NCBI GenBank assembly: GCA_945860375.1
Contig: CAMAQR010000001.1
Span: 62,001 to 126,000 of the forward strand
Source: Pseudorhodobacter antarcticus
GTDB taxonomy: Bacteria; Pseudomonadota; Alphaproteobacteria; Rhodobacterales; Rhodobacteraceae
DNA length: 64,000 nt
Direction: 5' to 3'
The notes beneath the pieces were generated by a model, which saw only the letters and a list, made by a program, of their open reading frames with translations, was not told the DNA's origin and ran no database searches. The translations under genes were made by a program, and so were the position numbers. Below are positions 43,280 through 51,035 of this stretch, one piece after another; position 1 is the first letter of the stretch, and every line of letters starts with the position of its first letter.

Positions 43280-43870
43280 TCAGGCCGCCAAAGCGTCCAC
43301 TTCTGCCTCGCCCTTGGCCACCGCGGCTTCAGCCCCAAAGGCCATGGCATCAGCGGCAACAAATTGCACATCAGTGATACCAAAAAAGCCCAGCATGTGG
43401 CGCACATACCCCGAAGCAAAGTCAATCTCGGACCCGATCTTGGTGCCATCCGACGTGAACGCCACAATCGCGCGCTTGCCGGTCAACAGCCCAACCGGCC
43501 CGGTTTCGGTGTAGTTGAAGGTCTCACCTTTGCGGGCCAACTGATCAATCCAAGATTTCAGCTGCGCGGGAACGCCAAAGTTATAAACCGGCAGCGCGAT
43601 GACCAGCACATCAGCGGCGTTCACTTCGGCCAGATAGGCGTCTGCAGTCGCAGCAATTGTCTTTTGGGCGTCGTTGCGCACTTCGGCAGGCGAGAAAACC
43701 GCGCCCAGCCAGTTGCCATCGATCTGTGGCACGCCACCCGACAGATCTCTTGTGACAACATTTGCACCGGGATGAGCGGCCAAAAGGCGCGCGATGATCC
43801 GGTCGGTCAGCTTGCGAGACACAGCAGCCGGGCCTTTGATTGATGATTCAATGCGGAGAATGTTTGTCAT
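43280..43870 (-). CDS. azoR: FMN-dependent NADH-azoreductase
   Basis: Flavodoxin-like quinone/azo reductase, 196 residues. The FMN phosphate loop region is RIESSIKGPAAVSRKLTD, and ALPVYNFGVPAQLKSWIDQL and the C-terminal FGITDVQFV blocks are typical of AzoR. It carries out two-electron reduction of quinones and azo compounds. The ATG at 43870 has AGGACC upstream. The 148-bp gap to uvrC shows no other gene. Confidence 0.9.
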   Translation of the reverse strand: MTNILRIESSIKGPAAVSRKLTDRIIARLLAAHPGANVVTRDLSGGVPQIDGNWLGAVFSPAEVRNDAQKTIAATADAYLAEVNAADVLVIALPVYNFGVPAQLKSWIDQLARKGETFNYTETGPVGLLTGKRAIVAFTSDGTKIGSEIDFASGYVRHMLGFFGITDVQFVAADAMAFGAEAAVAKGEAEVDALAA

Positions 43871-44018
43871 AGCTTTGGTCCTGTCAGTGATTCGATTGTT
43901 CCTTAAATGGTTCAGCGATCACCTGTGCGCAATTTCTATAGCCGCACCAGATGTGTGCGAAAATGCGACAGCTAGGGGCACATCCGTCGCTTGATGGGGG
44001 TGAAGAACACCGGGCCCT

Positions 44019-45875
44019 TCAGCTCTTGGCGCTGAAATAATCGCTGATCACTTTTGCCATTGCCTCGGAAATTCCAGCAACAGCCAACAAGTCCGGCACT
44101 CCGGCCCGCGCCACGGCTTTGGCCGAGCCGAAATGCGCCAAAAGCGCGCGTTTGCGTGTGGCACCCACGCCGGGAATATCGTCCAACGGCGTGATTGAAA
44201 CCTGCTTTGCACGCTTGGCCCGGTGCGCGCCATTGGCCCAGCGATGGGCCTCATCCCGCAAACGCTGGATGAAATACAGCACCGGATCATTGCGCGGCAG
44301 GGCCATCACCGGCATGCCAGTGCGGTAGAATTCCTCTTTGCCCGCATCGCGGTCGATGCCTTTGGCCACCCCGACCATGGCGATGTCATCCACACCCAAT
44401 TCGGCCAAAATCCCAGCCACCGCCGAAACCTGCCCCGCGCCACCATCAATCAGCAAGAGGTCCGGCCAGCTGCCCGAGGTGCGGCCGGGGTCTTCTTTCA
44501 GCAGCCGCTCAAAGCGCCGAGTCATCACTTCGCGCATCATGCCAAAATCGTCGCTGTTCTTGCCCGCGTCAGATTTGATGTTGAATTTGCGATATTGCGA
44601 CTTCAGGAAGCCCTCCGCGCCGGCGACGATCATGCCGCCCACGGCGTCCGACCCCTGAATATGCGCGTTGTCGTAAACCTCAATCCGCGTTGGCGGGGCG
44701 TCCAGATCAAAGGTCTCGGCCAGACCCGCCAGCAGCTTGTTCTGGGTTGAGCTTTCCGACATCTTGCGCGCCAGGCTTTCGCGGGCATTGCGCGCGGCGT
44801 TTTCAACCAGTTCCGCCTTTTCACCCCGCTGCGGCACCGCCAATTCGACACGGCGGCCTGCGCGCTCGGACAGCAAATCGACCAACAGATCCGCATTCTC
44901 AACCGGGTGCGACAACAAGATCAGCCGCGGTGGCTCCTTATCATCGTAGAATTGCGCCACGAACGCCTCAAGGATTTCGGCCTCGTCCGCGCCCGCGCCA
45001 GTGCGTGGATAAAAGTCGCGATTGCCCCAGGACTGATTGGCGCGGATGAAAAACACCTGCACGCAAGCCTGCCCGCTGTCCAGATACAGTGCAATCACAT
45101 CCGCCTCGGGCACCGATGCCGGGTTGATGCCTTGGCTTTGCTGTACTTGCGTCAGTGCCTTGATGCGGTCACGCAGTGCCGCAGCGCGTTCAAACTCCAT
45201 CGCCTCGGATGCTACGGCCATTTCCGCCGCCAGATTGGCCTGCACCGCCGTGGTTTTGCCTTGCAAGAACCGCTCTGCGTCAGCCACCAATGTCGCATAT
45301 CCTGGGCCATCTATGCGACCTGTGCACGGAGCGGCGCAGCGTTTGATCTGGTATTGCAAGCAGGGACGGGTGCGGGATTCAAACATCGCATCCGTGCAAT
45401 TGCGCAGCAAAAACACCTTTTGCAACTGATTCAAGGTCCGGTTCACCGCGCCTGCCGACGCAAATGGCCCGAAATAGCTCCCCTTTTCGCTGCGCTTCCC
45501 CCTGTGTTTTTTCAGTTGCGGAAACGCATGTTCCCGCGAGATCAGGATATTGGGGAAAGATTTATCATCCCTTAACAGCACATTGTAGCGCGGCTTCAAT
45601 TGCTTGATCAGGTTCTGCTCCAGCAGCAGAGCCTCAAGTTCGGTCCGCGTGGACAGGAACATCATCGAGCAGGTTTCCGAGATCATCCGCGCGATGCGCC
45701 CAGAATGCCCCGAAATCCGCGCATAATTCGACACCCGCGCGCGCAGATTGCGCGCTTTGCCAACGTAAAGCACCTCTGACGCCGCGTTCAGCATGCGGTA
45801 AACGCCGGGACTGCCGTCCAGCGTTTTCAGGTAATCCTGAATAAGGTCATGTCCTGTCAGATTGATCTCGGTCAT
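44019..45875 (-). CDS. uvrC: Excinuclease ABC subunit C
   Basis: Incision nuclease of nucleotide excision repair. 618 residues. GIY-YIG domain at the N-terminus ([17 protein letters not shown]), a Cys-rich stretch (NCTDAMF ... [13 protein letters not shown]) of the type now linked to an iron-sulfur cluster, a UVR segment near 200-235, the RNase H-like nuclease ([22 protein letters not shown]), and C-terminal helix-hairpin-helix motifs ([13 protein letters not shown]). All parts are present. It starts with the ATG at 45875; upstream is a 313-bp AT-rich gap. Confidence 0.97.
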   Translation of the reverse strand: MTEINLTGHDLIQDYLKTLDGSPGVYRMLNAASEVLYVGKARNLRARVSNYARISGHSGRIARMISETCSMMFLSTRTELEALLLEQNLIKQLKPRYNVLLRDDKSFPNILISREHAFPQLKKHRGKRSEKGSYFGPFASAGAVNRTLNQLQKVFLLRNCTDAMFESRTRPCLQYQIKRCAAPCTGRIDGPGYATLVADAERFLQGKTTAVQANLAAEMAVASEAMEFERAAALRDRIKALTQVQQSQGINPASVPEADVIALYLDSGQACVQVFFIRANQSWGNRDFYPRTGAGADEAEILEAFVAQFYDDKEPPRLILLSHPVENADLLVDLLSERAGRRVELAVPQRGEKAELVENAARNARESLARKMSESSTQNKLLAGLAETFDLDAPPTRIEVYDNAHIQGSDAVGGMIVAGAEGFLKSQYRKFNIKSDAGKNSDDFGMMREVMTRRFERLLKEDPGRTSGSWPDLLLIDGGAGQVSAVAGILAELGVDDIAMVGVAKGIDRDAGKEEFYRTGMPVMALPRNDPVLYFIQRLRDEAHRWANGAHRAKRAKQVSITPLDDIPGVGATRKRALLAHFGSAKAVARAGVPDLLAVAGISEAMAKVISDYFSAKS

Positions 45876-46188
45876 GCAGAAATACCGGCTCCAGATTCAT
45901 TGATTCTTCAAGTCTGCTGCAACGATCCCCAAATCGGGGCAAGAGCAAATCTATCCACGCATTCTGTGGATAACATTGCGGAAAAGATTTCGGAACGGCC
46001 CAATTCTCCTTGTTTTTAGCCCCAATCTTGCGTTTGCCTAAATTTTAAGCTTTTTTTTGCAAACCACTGAAAAGAATAAAGAAATTTTCTTTCCCTAGTC
46101 AAATCACTGATAAGTCAGAACATTTTGTAACGGGTATGTGAAGGCAATGCCAAAAGTGGACAACTTGACGCTGAGTCTTCGCAAAGAC
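45876..46188. other. AT-rich intergenic region with a DnaA-box-like site
   Basis: No gene seen. TGTGGATAA at 45965-45973 is a perfect match to the DnaA box (TTATCCACA) on the minus strand, with a weaker CTATCCACG at 45951-45959. A strongly AT-rich stretch follows (about 46040-46110), unusual for this window. An 8-bp hairpin TGAGTCTT-CGCA-AAGACTCA (46172-46191) overlaps the stop of the FolM-like gene. The region should contain the uvrC promoter. One good box is not enough to call an origin. Confidence 0.5.
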
Positions 46189-46965
46189 TCACTCGACACC
46201 GATGACATCGGGCGTTTGCCATGCCAGATGTTGCCCACCATCCACCGCGATCATCTGGCCAGTGACACCGGGCGAATCGAGGAAAAAACCCAGAGCCGCC
46301 GTGATATCGGCGGGATTCGCTCCACGTTTCAGTATCGTTGCGGCACGTTGTCGCGCGAAATGGCTGTCACTTTGCCGCCCACCCTGCAGGGTTGGCCCCG
46401 GCCCAATCGCGTTCACCCGCACGTTGGGCGCCAAAGCCTGTGCCGCCGTTTGGGTCAGCGCCCATAGCCCCATTTTGGCCAAAGTATAGCTCATGAATTC
46501 GGGCGTCAGTTTGTGCACGCGCTGGTCGATCATGTTCACCACCAGCCCGCGCGCCACTGGTTCACCCACTGCATCCATGCCCAACACTGGCACCTGCGCC
46601 GCAAAGCCTTGGGTCAGGACGAACGGCGCGCGCAGATTGCTTTCCATGTGGCGATCCCAGCTTTTGCGGGTCGCAGTCTGCAAGGTATCATATTCAAAGA
46701 TCGACGCGTTGTTGACCAGAACGGTCAGCGGCCCACCAAGACCTTGCACCGCCATCGCGATCAGCTTTTCGACCTGACTTTCGATCAGCAAATCAGCTCG
46801 CAACGACACCGCGCGGCGACCCATCGCGTTGATCTCGGCCACCGTCGCCTCTGCCTCTTTGCGCGACGATGCAAAATGCACGGCAACATCATAGCCCCGA
46901 CCTGCCAGGTACAGGGCCATCGCCCGGCCCAGCCGCTTACCAGCCCCCGTCACCAAAGCCCGCAT
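46189..46965 (-). CDS. FolM/pteridine-reductase-like SDR
   Basis: 258 residues. Rossmann motif VTGAGKRLGRAMA, NNAS, and YTLAK (Tyr and Lys of the active site). In place of the usual Ser there is Asp in VVNMIDQR, as in pteridine reductases and dihydromonapterin reductase FolM. It may reduce dihydropterin-type substrates. The ATG at 46965 has AAAGGGTTGAAG upstream, two bases after the stop of the small zinc-ribbon gene, so they share an mRNA. Its C-terminus ends in a hairpin next to the uvrC gap. Confidence 0.82.
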   Translation of the reverse strand: MRALVTGAGKRLGRAMALYLAGRGYDVAVHFASSRKEAEATVAEINAMGRRAVSLRADLLIESQVEKLIAMAVQGLGGPLTVLVNNASIFEYDTLQTATRKSWDRHMESNLRAPFVLTQGFAAQVPVLGMDAVGEPVARGLVVNMIDQRVHKLTPEFMSYTLAKMGLWALTQTAAQALAPNVRVNAIGPGPTLQGGRQSDSHFARQRAATILKRGANPADITAALGFFLDSPGVTGQMIAVDGGQHLAWQTPDVIGVE

Positions 46966-46967
46966 CT

Positions 46968-47153
46968 TCAACCCTTTTTACAACCACAGCCTGCCACGCC
47001 GATCACATAGCGCCCACAGCGCGGGCAACGAGCCACTTTGGCACGACCAAAGCGTTTTTTCACCGAACGCCCGACAGAACCGGGGGACAGCGCGTTGCCG
47101 ATCATGGCGATCGCCAGCATGACCAACAAAAATACGATAACGCCCTTGACCAT
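46968..47153 (-). CDS. Small membrane protein with zinc-ribbon tail (61 aa)
   Basis: 61 residues: one transmembrane helix (about 4-23, VIVFLLVMLAIAMIG), a basic linker (VGRSVKKRFGRAKVA), then CPRC and CGC, which could bind zinc. No family recognised. The stop is two bases before the FolM-like gene start and its ATG is one base after the S49 stop, so it sits in a three-gene operon. Confidence 0.7.
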   Translation of the reverse strand: MVKGVIVFLLVMLAIAMIGNALSPGSVGRSVKKRFGRAKVARCPRCGRYVIGVAGCGCKKG

Positions 47154-47154
47154 T

Positions 47155-47940
47155 CTACAACCCGTAACGCGCCCAAAGCGCCCGGTCCTCTACCGCCGAA
47201 AACGTGTCCTCTGCAATGGCCAACCCGAACCGTGATAACAAGCTGTGGCGTTGACCGAGCCGCGCCAGCCGAACTTTATCACCGTGCAGGGACTTCATTT
47301 TTGGCACCAGATGCGCCAGCCCGTCCGCCAAACCCATATCAACCGCGCCTTGCCCCACCCAAATGTCGGCGTTGAACAGGTCAGCGTCCGCCAACCGATT
47401 GCCCCGCCGCGCCTTCACATGGGCGATGAACGCCTGATGAATGGGGTCTTGCAGCGCGCGCAGGCGGTCCACATCTTCGGCCTTTTGCGGCAGAAACGGG
47501 TCAGCGAAGCTTTTCGACCGTCCCGCAGTCACCACCCGCCGTTCAATTCCCTGTTTCGCCAACAGGTCTGGAAATCCAAACGAGGCGAATATCACCCCGA
47601 TCGATCCGACAATCGACGAGGCATCCACCCAAATGTGATCCGCAGCACAGGCCAGCCAATAGCCGCCCGACGCCGCGACATCTTCGACAAAGGCATGCAC
47701 CGGCACGCCTTTTTCATCGGCCAGCCGCCTGATACGCGCGGCAATCAGACTGGACTGCACCGCAGAGCCACCCGGCGAGTTGATAACCAAAGCCACCGCG
47801 GCAGGCTTCATCCGAAACGCCTTTTCGATCACGGGGGCAAGCCCCGCATCACTTAACGCGTTGCGACCGCTGCCAATAGATCCGGCCAACCGAATTACCG
47901 GAACCAGTGGCGGACGGTTCAGAAAAGGGATGTAATTCAT
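47155..47940 (-). CDS. S49-family peptidase (SppA/SohB-like)
   Basis: 261 residues. The signal-peptide-peptidase fold is shown by ALVINSPGGS, the catalytic Ser91 in DVAASGGYW and the Lys143 in GRSKSFADPF, the Ser/Lys dyad of the family. It lacks an obvious long N-terminal membrane anchor, so it is a short cytoplasmic or peripheral form. ATGs at 47943 and 47940 are adjacent. It is the first gene of a group with the zinc-ribbon and FolM-like genes and is divergent from the LysR gene. Confidence 0.88.
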   Translation of the reverse strand: MNYIPFLNRPPLVPVIRLAGSIGSGRNALSDAGLAPVIEKAFRMKPAAVALVINSPGGSAVQSSLIAARIRRLADEKGVPVHAFVEDVAASGGYWLACAADHIWVDASSIVGSIGVIFASFGFPDLLAKQGIERRVVTAGRSKSFADPFLPQKAEDVDRLRALQDPIHQAFIAHVKARRGNRLADADLFNADIWVGQGAVDMGLADGLAHLVPKMKSLHGDKVRLARLGQRHSLLSRFGLAIAEDTFSAVEDRALWARYGL

Positions 47941-48066
47941 CATGGTTTGAAAATAGGACGTCCACCCACCCCGTGCAACCTGCGCCTTGCGCGCCAACCC
48001 AAATATCAAGCCGCAGGCCGCAACCTGCCCTTGCAACACCCCAGATTCCCCGCCACCCTATGCGCC

Positions 48067-48954
48067 ATGATCGACAAACTTGAAATGTTCATCGCCCTCG
48101 CCAATGAGCGTCACTTCGGCCGCGCGGCCGTGGCCTGTGGGGTTACGCAGCCCAGTTTGTCTTCGGCCATCCGCCAGTTGGAAGATCAGCTTGGCGTGCA
48201 ACTGGTCTTTCGAGGCTCACGTTTTCAAGGCCTTACGCCAGAAGGCCAACGCGTTCTGGATTGGGCACGCCGCATTGTCGGCGACATGCGCATCCTGAAG
48301 GAGGAGATGCGGTCGGTGCATGCTGGTCTTTCTGGCAACCTGCGCATTGGCGTCATTCCAACCGCATTGCCTATGGTGGCTGAACTGACCGCACCATTCA
48401 CCGCGCGCCATCCGAATATGCGTGTCACGATTTTGTCGCGCACCTCCGCCGAAATATTGGCCGGAATCGAAAGCCTGGAACTGGACGCAGGGATAACTTA
48501 CCTCGACAACGAACCCTTGGGCAGGGTCAACCAGACCCCCTTGTACACTGAATTTTACCGGTTTCTCTGCGCGCCATCGTCACCTTTGGCCAACCGCAGT
48601 CGTGTCACTTGGGCAGAACTGGCCCAAGAACCCCTGTGCCTGCTGACCGCTGACATGCAAAACCGCCGCATCGTCAACCAGCATCTTGCCGAAGTCGGGG
48701 CTCGAATTTCTCCGACGGTGGAATCAAATTCCACCATCGCGCTTGTGGCCCATGTGAAGTCGGGTTTGTGGGCCTCGGTCGTGCCGATGAAGCTGGCTGA
48801 AATGTTTGTAGGCCAAGGTCTGACCGCGATTCCAATTGTCGATCCCGAGGCCGAGCATCTGGTCGGACTGATCACCGCCAAACGCGACCCGCAAACACCG
48901 GTTCTGCAAGCCTTGATGGACGCCGCCTCCCGTTTGGCTGCAAAGCGACAGTGA
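48067..48954 (+). CDS. LysR-type regulator of the formate dehydrogenase operon
   Basis: 295 residues. N-terminal winged helix-turn-helix (GRAAVACGVTQPSLSSAIRQLE) and a C-terminal substrate-binding domain. It lies directly upstream of fdsG in the same direction, with an inverted repeat between them, so it most likely controls fdsGBA-fdhD-fdsD, as LysR proteins next to fds genes do elsewhere. Start at 48067 is the only one that keeps the HTH at the N-terminus. The inducer, perhaps formate, is inferred. Confidence 0.88.
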   Translation: MIDKLEMFIALANERHFGRAAVACGVTQPSLSSAIRQLEDQLGVQLVFRGSRFQGLTPEGQRVLDWARRIVGDMRILKEEMRSVHAGLSGNLRIGVIPTALPMVAELTAPFTARHPNMRVTILSRTSAEILAGIESLELDAGITYLDNEPLGRVNQTPLYTEFYRFLCAPSSPLANRSRVTWAELAQEPLCLLTADMQNRRIVNQHLAEVGARISPTVESNSTIALVAHVKSGLWASVVPMKLAEMFVGQGLTAIPIVDPEAEHLVGLITAKRDPQTPVLQALMDAASRLAAKRQ

Positions 48955-48987
48955 TAGCCTGTACCTATTGAACAACGATTATTCCAT

Positions 48988-49005
48988 ATTGATTTCGATA
49001 TCAAT
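48988..49005. promoter_or_regulatory. Inverted repeat, likely LysR operator before fdsG
   Basis: ATTGAT-TTCGAT-ATCAAT, a perfect 6-bp inverted repeat with a 6-base centre, 39 bases upstream of the fdsG start. LysR proteins bind such dyads. The gap between the regulator and fdsG is 90 bp, so the operon could have its own promoter here. Confidence 0.55.
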
Positions 49006-49044
49006 CTGCGTATCACAGGGCCATGATCACAAAAGGCCGCTGCC

Positions 49045-49512
49045 ATGCTTGATTCCGTTGACGTCACGGCCCGGGTTGGGGAAATTCTGAACGCCCACAA
49101 AGCGATGGAGGGTCCGCTCCTGCCCATCCTGCATGCCATTCAGGTAGAATTCGGCTATATTCCGCAAGCGGCCCTGCCGGTGATAGCCAAAGGGCTGAAC
49201 ATTTCGCGTGCCGAGGTTCACGGCGTCGTAACTTTCTATCACGACTTCCGCGAAACCCCGGCTGGCGCGCATGTGATGAAGCTTTGCCGCGGCGAGGCCT
49301 GTCAATCGGTGGGTGCCGATCACGTCGCAGCATATGCCCAAAAGGCGCTGGGGGTCAGTTGGCACGACACCTCCAAGGATGGCCTTGTGACGTTTGAACC
49401 CGTGTTTTGTCTTGGTTTATGCGCCTGTGGCCCGGCGGCGATGGTTGATGGCAAATTGATTGGCCGCGTTGATGAGGCCCGGATTGATGCGATCATCGGA
49501 GAGTTGAAATGA
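49045..49512 (+). CDS. fdsG: NAD-dependent formate dehydrogenase gamma subunit
   Basis: 155 residues, a NuoE-like thioredoxin-fold protein. Its [2Fe-2S] ligands are two Cys in LCRGEACQS and two in CLGLCACGPA. It passes electrons within the soluble Mo-FDH complex. It is the first gene of the operon; its stop overlaps the next start by 4 bp. Confidence 0.94.
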   Translation: MLDSVDVTARVGEILNAHKAMEGPLLPILHAIQVEFGYIPQAALPVIAKGLNISRAEVHGVVTFYHDFRETPAGAHVMKLCRGEACQSVGADHVAAYAQKALGVSWHDTSKDGLVTFEPVFCLGLCACGPAAMVDGKLIGRVDEARIDAIIGELK

Positions 49513-51035
49513 AGATTTACCTCCCGCTCGACAGTGCTGCAGTCGCCCTTGGTGCCGATGAAATCGCCGACGCCATCATAGCAGAAGCCGCATCCAAAGG
49601 CCTTAGCCTGACACTCGTTCGCAATGGATCACGCGGTATGGTCTGGCTGGAACCGCTGGCCGAAGTGGAAACTCCCGAAGGCCGCGTTGCATTCGGCCCG
49701 ATGACGCTCGCGGATGTATCTGGCCTGTTTGGCGATCTGACACAGCACCCCAAAGCCTTGGGATTGACAGAAAATCTGCCGTGGCTCCGTGCCCAGACCC
49801 GGCTGACTTTTGCCCGCGTTGGCGTCATTGATCCGCTTTCCTTAAGTGAATACAAAGCACAAGGCGGCTTGTCGGGTCTTTCCCGCGCTTTGACCATGGA
49901 CAAGGCCGCCATTGTCGCCGAAGTCACCGCCTCTGGCCTGCGCGGTCGTGGCGGCGCTGGATTTCCGACGGGCATCAAATGGAAAACCGTGTCCGAGGCG
50001 CCAGCAGACCGCAAATACATCGTCTGCAACGCCGATGAAGGCGATAGCGCCACCTTTGCCGACCGTATGTTGATGGAGGGCGACCCTTTCACACTGATCG
50101 AGGGCATGGTGATCGCAGGGCTTGCGACTGGGGCCACGAAAGGATTTGTGTACATCCGTTCAGAATACCCAATCGCGATTGAGGTGATGCAAAAAGCTGT
50201 GGCATTGGCCAAAATCGATGGATTGCTCGGTGCGTCTGTTTTGGGCATCGGCCCTGCCTTTGACATCGAAATCCGTGTCGGTGCGGGGGCCTATGTTTGT
50301 GGGGAAGAAACCAGCCTTCTCAACAGCTTGGAGGGCAAGCGCGGTGTGGTTCGCGCAAAGCCGCCTTTGCCCGCGCTGGAAGGCTTTATGGGCAAGCCGA
50401 CCGTGGTCAATAACGTCATTTCTCTGGCGTCGGTGCCCGTTATTTTTGAAAAGGGCGCCGAACATCACCAGAATTTCGGCCATCGCCGCTCACGCGGCAC
50501 GATCCCGCTGCAGATCGCTGGGAACGTCAAGTACGGTGGCCTGTTCGAGGTGGCCTTCGGCCTCAGCCTCGCTGAAATCGTTGATAGAATTGCCGGAGGC
50601 ACTGCATCCGGTCGCCCGGTGAAGGCCGTGCAAGTTGGTGGACCGCTTGGCGCCTATTTTCCACGGTCTTTGTTCGATACGCCATTTTGTTACGAAGAAT
50701 TCGCGGCGAAGGACGGTATCGTCGGCCACGCTGGGCTGACAGTCTTCGACGATAGCGCTGATATGCTGAAGCAAGCCCGTTTTGCGATGGAGTTTTGTGC
50801 GATCGAGTCTTGCGGGAAGTGCACTCCCTGCCGGATTGGGGCCGTGCGCGGTGTCGAAACCGTGGATCGAATCGCAAAAGGTGATGCATCAGCAATTCCG
50901 CTTTTGACCGATCTTTGCGCCACCATGAAAAGTGGATCGCTGTGCGCCTTGGGTGGCTTCACACCCTATCCTGTGATGTCCGCGCTGACACACTTCCCTG
51001 ACGACTTTAATACGACAAAGGAAGCTGCCGAATGA
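49509..51035 (+). CDS. fdsB: NAD-dependent formate dehydrogenase beta subunit (diaphorase)
   Basis: 508 residues, NuoF-like with an N-terminal thioredoxin-like extension. FMN/NADH site GRGGAGFPTGIKWK, YVCGEETSLLNSLEG, and the [4Fe-4S] motif SCGKCTPCRIG are intact. It transfers electrons from formate oxidation to NAD+. It overlaps fdsA by 4 bp. Confidence 0.95.
   Translation: MKIYLPLDSAAVALGADEIADAIIAEAASKGLSLTLVRNGSRGMVWLEPLAEVETPEGRVAFGPMTLADVSGLFGDLTQHPKALGLTENLPWLRAQTRLTFARVGVIDPLSLSEYKAQGGLSGLSRALTMDKAAIVAEVTASGLRGRGGAGFPTGIKWKTVSEAPADRKYIVCNADEGDSATFADRMLMEGDPFTLIEGMVIAGLATGATKGFVYIRSEYPIAIEVMQKAVALAKIDGLLGASVLGIGPAFDIEIRVGAGAYVCGEETSLLNSLEGKRGVVRAKPPLPALEGFMGKPTVVNNVISLASVPVIFEKGAEHHQNFGHRRSRGTIPLQIAGNVKYGGLFEVAFGLSLAEIVDRIAGGTASGRPVKAVQVGGPLGAYFPRSLFDTPFCYEEFAAKDGIVGHAGLTVFDDSADMLKQARFAMEFCAIESCGKCTPCRIGAVRGVETVDRIAKGDASAIPLLTDLCATMKSGSLCALGGFTPYPVMSALTHFPDDFNTTKEAAE

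Noticed and set aside
45876..46188. Possible chromosomal origin
   Set aside because: One perfect DnaA box and AT-richness are not enough; dnaA, parAB, gidA and hemE are absent.
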